Of a stretch of 64,000 nt of DNA, positions 31,343-43,573 are shown piece by piece. Origin of the DNA: Euonymus europaeus (taxonomy: Eukaryota; Streptophyta; Magnoliopsida; Celastrales; Celastraceae). The position numbers were made by a program, and so were the translations under genes. The DNA lies in assembly GCA_963580455.1 (NCBI GenBank), contig OY756966.1, forward strand, positions 22,199,001 through 22,263,000, given 5' to 3'. Positions within the stretch are counted from its first letter, which is position 1. Each line of letters starts with the position of its first letter. The notes below the pieces were generated by a model that was not told the DNA's origin, searched no databases, and worked only from the letters and a program-made list of their open reading frames with translations.

Positions 31343-34300
31343 AAATTCAGCTATCACTCTTTCTTTCTCCTTCTGTTTTTGAAGTGCTTCTCATTTCATT
31401 ATGTTATAAGTTGGCCCTGGTTTATATTCCAATAAATTCAAAGTGGTGCTCTGATCTCCTTCATTACTCTAGCTTATGGTTTTTCCTTACGTTGGACACC
31501 CAAATTGAGCTTCTCTGCTATATATTTGGTCCATGTATAGATTATTAATGTGACTAGACTTCCACTACGAAAACTTTATTAAATTCCATTTTTTTGTAAG
31601 TTGGTTCCTGGTTTATATTCCAAGAAATTGGGATCTTCACATGCCTTGGTTTGAGAAGAAGGATAATGTTTCATTTTATATCTGAGTTAATGGCTGTAAT
31701 TGTCAAAAATCCACTAACTAACCTAGCTACCTTTTGAATCTAGGTTGGTTCTAAATGGCTAATCTATTGCATTTTTACTGTGCATCTCCTGTGACATACA
31801 AGCTCTAAAATTTATGCAAAAAATCAATTTATGTTAATAATTCTCTGTTAGGCTCATAATGGGAGTTGTTGAAATTTTAGTCAATATTATAAACCTTTGA
31901 CAGTACCATTGTCTTAAGGGACTTGCATCACTTCTTGAGTTTGTACCGTATACGATTAAATTCAAATGTTTAAGCCTTAAATATGTATTTTTTTAAAAAA
32001 ATTTACTACATGAATTTATCAGTAAGAGTTTTTTGATATGCATAGTTTTACGTCTCACTATCATTACTTATAACAATTTCCCTGCTCAGGTAATGTTTTC
32101 TTTCATCCATTGAGTTTAATCACATTTTATTTTGGTGTTTTAGTTCGCTGTTTATAATCTGCGTTTAGTATGATGATCTTATGTATTTTATTTTCTTGGT
32201 GATTCTTTCTTCCTAAATATAATGCATCCTTCTTCTTTGACTTAGTTAACTTGCTGTTTTTAGATGTTGATTTGTAGTTCCTCATATAAATGCTTATTTG
32301 GTAAGTCCTTTGTTCCTATATATGGATTGTTTTGCTGATTCTGTCTTCCTGAATATACATACATACATATATATATATATATGCCAATCCATGTTAGGGT
32401 CCTGATGCTATGTTTTTGGCATCTCTTTCTGTTTTACTGATGCTATGTTTTTTTAGAGGAACGTGTTGCCATTTTTCAATATTTTGATTCTAAGAGGAAA
32501 GCATGAACTTGAAGAATAAGATGGATGAAGAGGAGGCAAGCATTCCCTCCAAGTTGGTAAGAACAAAATCTACTGCCAGTTATTAAAGCTTATCATCATA
32601 AAATGATTCTTCTCTTTATTATTTTTTTGTCTCTTCCATTCAGGGAGAAGTTCTGAGAGAGCAAAAGTAAGAAGGATGAGTGCTACATGCTATTATATTA
32701 CATATATGTGTATCTGTTATTATGTGTGTGTGCTTAGAGTCAAGTCTATGTAACCATTACACTTAATAAAATGATGTGTAGGTGCTCTGTCAAATTTGTT
32801 TCCATCGACTTTTTCCCGCGACCTTTGGTACTTCTTCAAGTTTTTCTTTTTCTTCACTACTACAATAGAACTCCCATAGCAAAAGCAGAAGTTGAAGTCA
32901 AAATTTTTATGGCGATGGGCTTATGTTGTTTGATTGCGTAATGCATTTTACTAGATACAATTTCAATGATGTGGTATGATCTTCCTTTTTCATTGTATTT
33001 ACTAGCTTTTTGTTGGCCTTTTCAAATAAGTTTGTATTCATTTTTGCTTTATTCGTTATGTCTGTAATTCTAACTACAATTATTGAAGATAACTCTAGCA
33101 ATTTACCATAACTCATTGTAGGTTTCTATTTACGTTTCTGATCAACTTAATTTTCAGGTGACTAACGCCCTTTCATTACATTTTACATTTTATGTAAATA
33201 TATATATATATTGAGGGATTGTTAGCTGTTTCTTGCATTGTAACTAAAATACTTTCTGAAGTTGAAGTTGAAGTTTCAGCTAGCATGGGTTATGGGTTCC
33301 TTCGTGATTTTCCAGTGTTGTTGTTCTATCAATATCAGGTCACTGCCTTACTCTATCCTCATGTTAATTCCTTTGCCAATCTCAATTGACTTTTTTTTAA
33401 AAAACTTTTGTTTGGTTCTTTGATTTATATAGTTTTTTTCCTCTTGAATTAATAGTTTTTTTTGGCTATCCCCAACTAAGGGTGCCTTTCTTGTACATTT
33501 AAGTCATTTAAATTAGGCTTTGATCAGGCTCTTTGTAATCTAACATTAGCTGGTGAATGGTCTTCATTAGAGAACTTTAGTAGTAAGTTATTTTTTCCCT
33601 TTCCTTTTTCATAGTAAAAACTTATCAATTTCCCAAGAACTGCTATAATTTTCCAAAAGCTGCATTGAAAAAACAGAGGAGCATCCACGACTTGCTTTGA
33701 CACCTATCTATCCGGTCTTCCTTTTCCTATTTCCTAATAAGATGCAATTTCTATTTACCTAGGAATATCGGACTCATTGTGCTCATTCTACTCATGTCAT
33801 TCTACTCATTGTGCAATTTCTATTTTTTCGTGAAAAAATATATGTTAGTATGTAAAACGTGATTAAAAAAAATTGGAGGAGGAGGAGGAAATTAGGCAAC
33901 ATAGAGATGAGTTGCCTGGCAAACAGAAGGATTCAAAACCCTGAAATGGAATTTAATAGTTATGCATGCTGGTGTCTTTTACTCTATACTTTTGATTCAA
34001 TGTGGCTCTTTTACTTTGAATTATGATACATTTACGACTAACAAAAGAATCTTTTACAATAATGACCATTGCTTCCATGGGTACTTGATTCTATTGGCTT
34101 TCCGATAATTCCCACCGATTTCTTATTAAAGGCAAGTGAATTGGACTATACTTTGTGTTTCTTTAGCTCTTGTGTATGCAAGGAACTATCTAAGTTAAAA
34201 AAAAAAGTATATGGACTAGGCTATCAACCTAACCTGTAACTTTTTTTTTAAAATATTGACGAGAAATCCCGGATACTTGCTTGTGGGTGACTGAAAATGA

Positions 34301-35699
34301 TGTATAATGTTGGACTGGAACAATTGGCCTCACCTTAGCTCATCAAGTTGGTATATATCCATCTACTGGATTTCTGTCTATTTACTGGTTTGTGTCATAT
34401 TATAGGATCATGACGTTAAACAATTTAATCCTCATGTTGCATAAAACTTATGGTCATTGTTATCATTAAATTCTTCTAATATAGCTCACGTTTGTTTTTA
34501 GAAGAGAAATAAAGCCCATTTTGTAGTTTTTAAAACGAATCATAATCTTGTACGGAAAATATATTTCTAGAGTTTGTCGACAGGACTTCAAATGTTGAGA
34601 TGATCTTCGAAAAGTGCACCGTTCTTGCATAGATACATGCTGCAATACAAGAGGATCAAAAAAATTTGAGATATGCAAGTAAGTCTTTCAGAAACTCATT
34701 GATGATTTAAAGTTAATTCAGCTATCCTCCTTTCTTTTTTTGCATTTATGTTGTTCCAATGTCAATTTATTGTTCTTTGTTTGGAACTTCTTACTTTCCA
34801 GTTAATTTTTATACTATTGATTCTTAATAACAATTGATTTTTATAAAATTTATTTTTCATTAGTTTGTTACACATCTTGGTTTGCGTCTATGTCCGTGGA
34901 CTTTGTTTATGGTGTTTCTTTATATATATTTTATTTTGATTTTATATCTGTTATGAATTTTATTATGGGAATGCTCATTGAATTTTTTTTTGCCTTCTAT
35001 AGTGCTTGCAATTTCCAATGTCTGCTTCTACTTTTGACTAAAGATATGGGTTACGATTCGAATTTAGTTTTCATTTTATCAGTCAAGTCAATAATGGAAC
35101 AGAGGTGCATTGGGTTTGGCCTACACTCGCTTCTGTCTTACAACTTGATGTACAAGTGCGTATGTACAATAGAACCATTCTACTGGGAGCTGTCCATTTA
35201 TGTTATCGGTTATACTTCATAACAAAATATCAAAGCCGTAATAGTGGTGGTTAACACGTTCCTTTTAAACTGAATTTCCTTGATGTAGGAAAAAAGTTAT
35301 CTTCAATTTATTTCGCTTTTAAATCCTTTGTTTATAATCACTGTACTGCACTACGTTAATTCATGTGTGAATGAATTGAGTAGATTTGTTTCATTTTATG
35401 GCCAAACTAGATCAAATAAACAAACTAAAAATAATAAATATCCTTAATAGTAAGCATTCTAAGTGTCTGCAGTGAGTGATACTCAACATTTGAAATTTTC
35501 AAATTTGAAAATGAAACTATCATTTGTGATTATGGTAAGTGTCACATGTATTGTAGATGCTTTATAATCCTTATCTTTAGAATATGTAGCATCTTCATAA
35601 AAAATCAATACCTCAATTCATTCTCTCTTATATTGACTAAAATAAATTTTCGTTGTGATCTTCTATCGACCCGGGGCAACGCCCGGGTTCTTACCTAGT

Positions 35700-36963
35700 A
35701 CAAGTATAATTTTGTAAAAAAAAACACACACACATATATATAATTTACGAATTTGTTTTGTCGATTCGATTCACGATCTAGTTTGATTTTTAACAACCTT
35801 AAATGTGGTGTCGAAGACGAGCTAAACGCCACCATTAGTCTAAATCAATTGGGCCAAAATGTGGCCCGCATGAGAAAAATTAAGTTGTTAAATGGGTTGA
35901 GATGTGCTAAGACTTAAGCTTATGATTAGCTTTTGTAAATCTCAAAAAAATATGTTGGTAGTTGATTCTTATATTTTCATTAATAGTAGAGGAATACATA
36001 GACAAAAATTACTTCAAAAATCAACAAAAAGGGCTGAAATCTATTATCTATATATCCATCTATTACTAAAATCTGTCTATCTATTATTAAAATTATATTG
36101 CCCATGCAAATATGACTTTTTTGTGTGGCTAGTTCGGGCATCTTCTCGTTACCGCGAAGGTGGTCTTCGGTTTCAGCTACTTTGGCCTGTTCAATCAGCG
36201 TGAGCTGTCCCCCCCCCCCCCCCCACCCCCCTTCTATGCCATTTGATTTGTTTTCCGTTACTACCAATCTCCACTATCCCAATTCCTTTTTGGTACTTAG
36301 ATATTTGCTGCCCAGGATGGTTTTTTGTGTGTGTTTAGATTGACTCTTGCTTTCTCTATCAGTAGGAACTGCTTTGTATATACATAATTTTGGATGTTCT
36401 TGCTGTGAGACATGGGTGATTGGGAACGAAGGCCGATTTTGTTGCCTTTGCAATATTTGTGCCCATTATAGCTCGACCCAAAAAACAAGCGCGGTTCTTA
36501 TATAGCCAATTTTTTGGCAGTTATATCCTCTGTTCATGTTGATTGCATCTTGGAATGGTTTTGATTCATCTGCAGGTTTGCGGCCTTCGATTCTCAACTG
36601 TTTTAATTGGATTTTATTATCTTTCTTTCTTTTTGATTGCTGATTTAGTGTTAGTGTTTGTGTATTTATCCCAGCCAAGTGTTTTCTGAACAAATCATAC
36701 ACGATTATGTGAATATGTATTGCATATGTAGTGACATGGGAGTAGAGGTGGAGGTGGCACCATCATAGACTAATGAAGTTTGGTTGAAGATATTGTTCGA
36801 TGCTCTGTGCCACACTTATTATGTCTACTTTTGCGAAGCCACAGAAACAAACAAAATTCATAGTAGATCATGCTTATTCTCTTGCAACCCCAAGCACTTT
36901 TGAGGTACAAATTTTGTAACTTCTAAATTTTTTGTTGATAATCTACAGATTTTAAGACTTTAT
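35700..36963. other. Intergenic between the Helitron end and a LINE; C homopolymer at 36209
   Basis: No recognisable gene. Notable only is a run of about 16 C at 36209-36224 followed by A and six C. Short open frames across this run are not convincing. Confidence 0.5.
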
Positions 36964-38770
36964 ATGAGAGCGATATTGAGCCGCCAACTTTCTATAGGAG
37001 GTCGACTAATGCTTATTAAAGTTGCCTTATCAAATCTACCCATGGATTACATGTCCTTATTTAAAATGCCAAATACAATGGTGAAATCATTGGAGCTGCT
37101 GCAGAGGAAATTCCTATGGGGTGATTCGATCGGGAAAAAAAAAACTACATTGTGTTAATTGGTTGCAAGCTTCTAAACCCAAGAGCTTGGATGGTCTAGG
37201 CATTTAGGACCTCAATTACAAAAATCAACCCCTTTTAGGAGATATGGAAATGAGAAAAACTTCGTATGGCAGATGGTAATACATGATAAATACAGTAACC
37301 ATGAACAACGGTGTTTGGTACCCATTTAATCATCAGCATCTCTAGTGGAAAACCATCCATGACATGGTTGTTGATCAAGAATCTCATCTGGGAAAATTAC
37401 TCTATTCTGGTACTGCTTTCTCGGTGGGAGATGGGCAAATAGTGAGATTTTGGCTTCACAATTGGCTTAAAGAAGGCCCCCTATAGTATTTCTATAGTCG
37501 GCTATTCAATATATCTTTGCAGCAAAAATGCAAGATTGTGGAAATGGGGGAATGGAGACAATCCCAGTAGGATTGACAATTCATATGGAGAAGAAGGCTT
37601 TTTCTGTGGGAGGATAACTTATTAGAGGCACTGGTAAAGAAGATTGGTAATTTTAAACCTTATATGCGAAAGAGAGATTGTCTCATATGGAGGTACATTG
37701 CCAAAGGTGATTTTACTGTCAAATCCTTATATCATGAGCTGTATATAATCTATCAGGGTCATCCAACACACCCTATTTGCTCAAAGGTGTGGCTCGGATA
37801 TGTGCTACCTAAGGAGAAGTTCTTTGCATGGACACTCTTTCTTAGAAAAATTCTCACTAGAGATAGGCTTGCTATCATGGGAATCATTGATGATGCTAAT
37901 AATATTTGTCCCTTTTTCCAAGCATATTCGAAAAATAGTAGATCGTCTTTTTTGTTCTGGATCGGTTTTAATTTGGTATAGTGTTGCAAATTGGTGGAAT
38001 ACTTTTTGGTGCAACCCTAGCGATGTTTGCTCATTGTTTGAACGGTGGAAATCGATGGTGAAAGTTGTTGTGTAGAAGAAAATTTGGATGATCTTGTTCT
38101 TTGTAATTGTGTGGACTATTTGGCTAGAAAGGAATAGGGTTGTCTTTAAAGGCAAGCTGGTGGATTGGGGTTCAATTAGTGCTTTGATTTTTCCCAGGTT
38201 ACATTTATGGTTATCCTACAGGCTGCCTCATTTTCCTTACACATCAGCTCAGTTAGGCTTCTCGTCAGATCCTATAAGGACATGGAGTCATTCAGTGATA
38301 AAGAAAAGAGGAACCTTGATCTGGATACCATCACCATAAGGACATCTCAAGTGGAACGTTGATGGCTCGACACTTGGTAAACTGGGCATGTGTGGGATTG
38401 GTGGTGTGCTCAGGAATGACAAGGGGAGGTCTTATGTTTATTCTCAAGTGGCATTGCCATAGGTGACTCCAATATGGCTAAGTATAGAGTAATCCATAGA
38501 GCAATAAAGTTATCTGCATTCAATCTTCCTGTTTGGTATTCTCATCTTGCCATTGTCATTGAATCTAATTCCAAGAATGCATATAAATGGGCACAAGAGG
38601 ATGCTATTGTTCCATGGAAGTTGTGTCCATATCGAAATGATATTGATATTGCAAGAGCACAGTTATCATCAATAGCCATAAAGCACATCCTAAGAGAACG
38701 TAATGCGGTAGCTGACCTGCTGGCCAAAGAAGGAGCTTCACAGTCATCTAATTTTGTTATTTGGTTTTAA
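36964..38770 (+). mobile_element. Non-LTR retrotransposon (L1-like LINE), decayed 3' half
   Basis: Fragments in order: SIGGRLMLIKVALSNLP with LELLQRKFLWGD, the region that follows the LINE reverse transcriptase core (36964-37155); IWRYIAKGDFTVKSLYHELY with KVWLGYVLPKEKFFAW, the zf-RVT region (37664-37980); VWTIWLERNRVVFKGK (38088); LKWNVDGSTLGK (near 38346) and ILRERNAVADLLAKEGA (38690-38740), the start and end of a plant LINE RNase H domain. Frames change several times and stops intervene, so the element is dead. The 5' part (ORF1, endonuclease, most of the RT) is absent. The 3' end runs into a short A-rich stretch near 38890-38910. Confidence 0.85.
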
Positions 38771-39008
38771 CTTTCCATTATAATGTTATTTATCTATTGC
38801 TTGTCTTCTCCTTTAAGGCTTATTTTGTACATTGGTATTCCTTCGCCACTGATAATGGTTTTCTATGATATTATGTGGCTAAGCCTATTCATAAAAATAA
38901 GATATAAAGGGCATGCTTATTAGAATAAAGATAGGATAATGTTTGATGAGAAATTATTGAACCAACTAAAACTTCATTTAAAACAAATCTCTACATACCA
39001 AAACTTAG

Positions 39009-39380
39009 GCACCATTTGTTTCACATTTCACACAGCTTAAAGGTGTGAGACCCACATAAAATATTGTGCCAACCAAACGCCACATTTTTCTCACAGCTTT
39101 AAGCTGTGCAAAATGAAATATTGTCATTTCATAGCTTTTCACAACTTAAAGTTGTGGGACTCATAGTATTTTATAGTCACATTATGTAATTGTTCATCTG
39201 TATCTTAAAAGTTCTCCATTACTTTTTATTAAAATATATTTTTTTGTAATTTTATCTACAAAATTATACAGCTTAAAGCTATGAGCCCTACATATTTTTA
39301 CACAACATTTTTCATAGTTTTATGCACAACATTTCTGACAGCTTAAAGTTTTAAAATAAAATTATGAAACAAATGGACTC
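39009..39380. mobile_element. MITE, family A copy 1 (ends ...ATTTGTTTCA / TGAAACAAAT...)
   Basis: The left end ggcaccatttgtttcaca faces attatgaaacaaatggactc. The interior repeats the palindrome-like acagctttaagctgtg and its variants several times in both orientations. No open frame. A target duplication is not clear. The element at 43122-43526 has the same ends and the same internal motif. Confidence 0.75.
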
Positions 39381-39609
39381 TTAGAATGCAGTTGAAAATT
39401 AATGAAGAACACTTCAAAAGGATAAAAAAAAACCACACCCAAAAGGATAAGAGAATCCTCTACATTGCAAACATACTTGGCAACCTAAAAAAGGCAAATA
39501 AGAGATGCCAATGCAAGAGTGTTCAACTCGCTGCTGATTTTTGTTCATACCTGATAGATGTAAATTTTTTGCTCTCTATCATTGATTTTTGATTTTTCGT
39601 TGATGCCTG

Positions 39610-41149
39610 ATTGTTCATTTGTCGTCAAGGACCACTAAAATGGGAGGGGATTTGGAGCCCATCATTGGTGAAGTATGGTATCTGACGACATCTAGCAAGG
39701 ACTTTTGTTATTTTTCTTAAAAATCATAAATATTTAGATCCAGATTCCTTTTCGTGCTTAAAAAATTAGATGAAACCAATATCCACAAAATAACATCTAT
39801 AAGATCAACTACCCCTGTCACACAACTTTATCGCTTGTCCCAACAAAGTTCCCCTCGAGAATGACTTTAATCATTTTTTATAAATCACAAGTGACACCTA
39901 GCAGTATATCGTGACTACCTAATCAATGATTAATATTTTCATATAAACCTTTAACTACAATTACCATGTAATTAAATCCTTCCACTGTACAGTATCCTAA
40001 TTGAGTGAGGATCATGGATATCAATCAAATCCACTAACCCAATTATATGTCAGATCCAATATTTTATTGACAAATAAATAATTAATAAAAACATTTTTTC
40101 ATTAATCATATAACCTCGGCCAAGGATTTCCCATATCAATAAATATCTAGATCACATAGGATATTCTCCTCGTTTATTTCGAGGTGATGGATCCCTTGTA
40201 GACTGCACACAAGTTTTTATACATAACTAACTAACCGAATCCATCGAATGTCAATATTTATTTAATAAATAAATATTTTCAACATTGAAAAAATTCAATC
40301 ACTCATATACAAGACTACTATTTCATCTCAGGTCTAAGGATTATTTACACAATCGTAAATGAATAATAAATCATTGACAATGAAATAAACCTACATGTAG
40401 GGGTCAGCATCGGGCCGGGCCGGCCTAAAAATATGAGTCTTAGGCCCAGCGTAAGCCCAAGCCCGAATATCAACTTCGGGCCGGGCTTGGTGCAAATTCT
40501 TGAGCCCAAGTCTTGCCTAGGCCCAAGAATTTCGGGCTTTCGGGCCTTGGGCTTGTGAATTCGGGCTCGAATTTTAATTATTTTTATCATATATAATAAT
40601 TAAATTTTAAAATATATATATATGTATAATATATATGTTATATATTCGGGCCAGCCCAAATAGTCGGGCTTCGGGCCGGGCTCGGGCCAAAAAATGGGGC
40701 CCAGGCCCAGCCTTGGCCATTTGGTGACCCCTACCTACATGTGATTCATTATTTAACAAGTCATGTTCGAAGTATTTATTCAACAATAAACCTTCCATAT
40801 TGTTTGTTCTAATATCTCATATTAAATTGCATGAGACTCACAACCCTATCATTATAGGAAACAAACAACATGTTGATCTTCCGAATTATAATTGTCCAAT
40901 TAATAATTCTACGATCATGAACTTTATTTAAGATATTTATGCTAGAGATCACTTGTCACTCATATTCGCAACTCTTGAGAATGAGATCTCTAATAAATAT
41001 CTACGGACATATTTAATACAACTATATAAATAGAAATATCAAATATATTATAAAATGTCATTTTTATTTAACCAACCAATTCAGTACAATTATAATATAT
41101 GTTCCAAATACAACCGTATTGATTGGCTATACATGACATATATCTAACA
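39610..41149 (-). mobile_element. LTR of a minus-strand Ty1/copia element, far end approximate
   Basis: On the minus strand a polypurine tract (gcaagtgggagat) is followed by TGTTAGATATATGTC, which starts the LTR at 41149. The LTR runs to lower coordinates and is split by a hAT-like MITE at 40398-40733. The left limit (about 39610) is only where LTR-like sequence seems to fade; I could not identify the terminal CA or a target duplication. Confidence 0.65.
40398..40733. mobile_element. hAT-type MITE with perfect 8-bp target duplication cctacatg
   Basis: TAGGGGTCA at the left end is matched by TGACCCCTA at the right end. The 8-bp direct repeat cctacatg flanks it exactly at 40390-40397 and 40734-40741, as for hAT transposons. 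The 336-bp interior is full of gggcc/ggccc blocks in both orientations, so the whole can fold back, and it has no coding capacity. It sits inside the copia LTR, so it inserted after that element. Confidence 0.92.
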
Positions 41150-42960
41150 ATCTCCCACTTGCCCTAAAGCCAATCACTATGGTATCTCATACCCATCTTC
41201 TCTAGATGAAGATCTAACTGTTGTAAAGTTAGAGCTTTAGTTAATGGATTAACAATGTTTTTTGTTGATGCTATTTTCTGGAAAGCTATATCACCTATTT
41301 CAATTACCTCTCTGATAATGTGGAAACGTCTTTCGATATGTTTGGATTTCTTATGAGACCTTGGTTCTTTTGCCTGAGCAATTGCCCCATTATTATCACA
41401 GTATAGTGGTACTAGTGATTTAATGGATGGAACAACACCAAGTTCTGTTTGAACTTCTTCATCCAAAACGTTTCTTTTGCAGTATCTGATGCAGCAATAT
41501 ATTCAGCCTATTGTAGTAGAATCTACAATAGTACTTTGTTTAGAACTCTTCCAACACACTGCTCCACCATTACATATGAAAATCAACCCAGATATAGACT
41601 TTCTATCATCAATATCTGTTTGGAAAGCAAAAGCAGTATAGCCATCGATTCTCAAATCACCTCCTTCATATGTTAAGATCAATTCTTTAGTCATTCTCAA
41701 GTACTTAAAAATATTCTTAACAACTGCCAAGTGTTCTTCACCGAGATTTGACTGAAACCTGCTTATAACACTTACAACATGTGCTATGTTAGGTCTAGTA
41801 CATAACATAACATACATCAGACTTCCAACTGCAGATGCATATGGAATCTTGGTCATTCTCTCTCTTTCTTCTGGTGCCTTTGGAGATATGTCCTTAGAAA
41901 TGTGAATATCATGTCTGTAAGGTAACAATCCTCTTTTAGACTCTTGCATGTTGAACCGTTTCAACACCTTGTCTATATACATAGATTGAGAAAGCCATAT
42001 AATTCTTTTAAATCTATCTCTATAGATTCTAATTCCTAGAATATAAACTGTTTCTCCCAAATATTTCACGGAGAAATTTTTTGACAACCAAACGTTAACT
42101 AAAGTCATCATTCCAACATCATCCTCAAAAAGGAGAATGTCATCAACATACAAGACTAGAAATGTGTTAGCACTCCCACTAACCTTCTTGTAAATGCACG
42201 GTTCATCCACATTTTTAATGAAACCAAACGATTTGATTGCTTCATCAAAACAGATGTTCCAACTCCTGGATGTTTACTTAAGACCATAGATGGATCTCTT
42301 AAGCTTGCACAGCCTTTTGTTTTCCACCCTTAGATTCAAAACCCTTAGATTTTTTCATATAAATATCTCCATCAATGTTTCCATTAAGAAATGCAGTTTT
42401 GACATCCAACTGTCATATCTCATAATCATAGTATGCAGCTATGGCTAATAAAATCCTGATAGACTTCAACATAGCAACTGGTGAAAAAGTTTCCTCATAG
42501 TCAACTCCTTGTCCTGTGTATATCCTTTTATAACCAGTCTTGCTTTGTAGGTCTCTAGCTTGCCATCCAAACCAATTTTCCTCTTTTAGACCCATTTGCA
42601 TCCTATAGGTACAATACCTTTAGGAGAAGTCCACAAAATCCCAAACTTGATTTGAATACATTGAGTTCATTTCAGATTTCATAGCTTCAAGCCATTTTGA
42701 AGAGTCAATATCAGATATTGCTTCTTCATAACTAGTAGGATCATCATCATGATCTACATTTCCATGAACAAACAACTATTGTATAGCATAAAGCAAGTTA
42801 TACAGTGCTGGTGGACGAATAACTCTACTAGATTTTCTAGGAGTTCGTGTGATGACAGTACTTGCATCATTAGATTCTTGAATATGATCTTGATCATTTT
42901 GTGAAATATCAGATACCCTCAATTTCTCGCATATTGATTGGAGGTGTTTTTATTAATTTA
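41150..42960 (-). mobile_element. Ty1/copia internal region (RT and RNase H), minus strand, defective
   Basis: Minus-strand reading from 42960 down: EAISDIDSSKWLEAMKSEMN (start of copia RT region), VDYEETFSPVAMLKSIRILL (42413-42601), then a 235-codon frame 41503-42210 with LVLYVDDILL (catalytic aspartates of reverse transcriptase), KYLGETVYILGIRIYRD and YASAVGSLMYVMLCTRPNI, then RNase H at 41164-41466 with LYCDNNGAIAQAKEP and NPLTKALTLQQ. The pieces lie in different frames with stops between, so the element is inactive. Gag, protease and integrase are missing; the 5' side is truncated near 42960. Confidence 0.9.
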
Positions 42961-43121
42961 TTTTTTTGCATCTAACTTCTAGATGTTGTTTATCCTCTCT
43001 TTGTTTCTTTTGGAACTGTATGTATTAGTGTTTGTAGCCATAACTTACTTGAAGATAATAGAGAAGAAGAAGAAATATTATTGAGAGAAAGAAGTAGACT
43101 AGAGATCAGAAAGCATTTGTA

Positions 43122-43526
43122 GGGTCCGTTTGTTTCACAATTACATTTCATAGTTTTAAACTGTCAAAAATGTTGTGCTTAAAGCTATGAAAAATGTTGT
43201 GTAAAAAGCTGTGAAGCCCACAACTTTAAGCTGTACAAAATGTTGTGGGGTGTTTGGTTCATTTTTCTGTTAGAATAATTTTGTAAATAAAATTGCAAAA
43301 AAATGGTATTACAAAAAAAAAAGTAAATGAAAACTTTAAATATACGGAAGGACAATTATGTAATGTGGTTGTAAAATATTATGGGATTACAACATTTCAT
43401 TTTGCACAGCTTAAAGTTGTAGAGCCCACAACTTTAAGCTGTCAACAAAATATGTCGTTTGGTTGGTACAACATTTTATGCAGACCCCACAGCTTTAAGC
43501 TGTGCAAAATGTGAAACAAATGCACT
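43122..43526. mobile_element. MITE, family A copy 2, with imperfect 8-bp target duplication
   Basis: The left end gggtccgtttgtttcaca faces tgtgaaacaaatgcactc. The flanks catttgta (43114-43121) and cattttca (43527-43534) match at 6 of 8 positions, consistent with an old hAT-type target duplication. The interior carries repeated cacaactttaagctgt motifs as in 39009-39380. Confidence 0.8.
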
Positions 43527-43573
43527 CATTTTCATTGTGACTACCAATTACAACAGCTATTAGCCAACTTATA

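Larger units (their letters stand above)
29243..35698 (+). mobile_element. Probable non-autonomous Helitron carrying captured gene fragments
   Basis: The 3' end is characteristic: a GC-rich hairpin (acccggg-gcaacg-cccgggt, 35669-35688) is followed after six bases by CTAG at 35695-35698 and then T, as in Helitron ends that terminate in CTRR before a host T. The proposed 5' end, TCAAGCCTATTATATAAAG after an A, leads into a GC-rich stretch (tttcacgcaacctcgtagcg) of the kind seen at plant Helitron 5' ends. Between the ends there is no Rep/helicase, but there are exon-like fragments of at least one host gene. About 6.4 kb. The 3' end is well supported; the 5' end is my best candidate. Confidence 0.6.
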
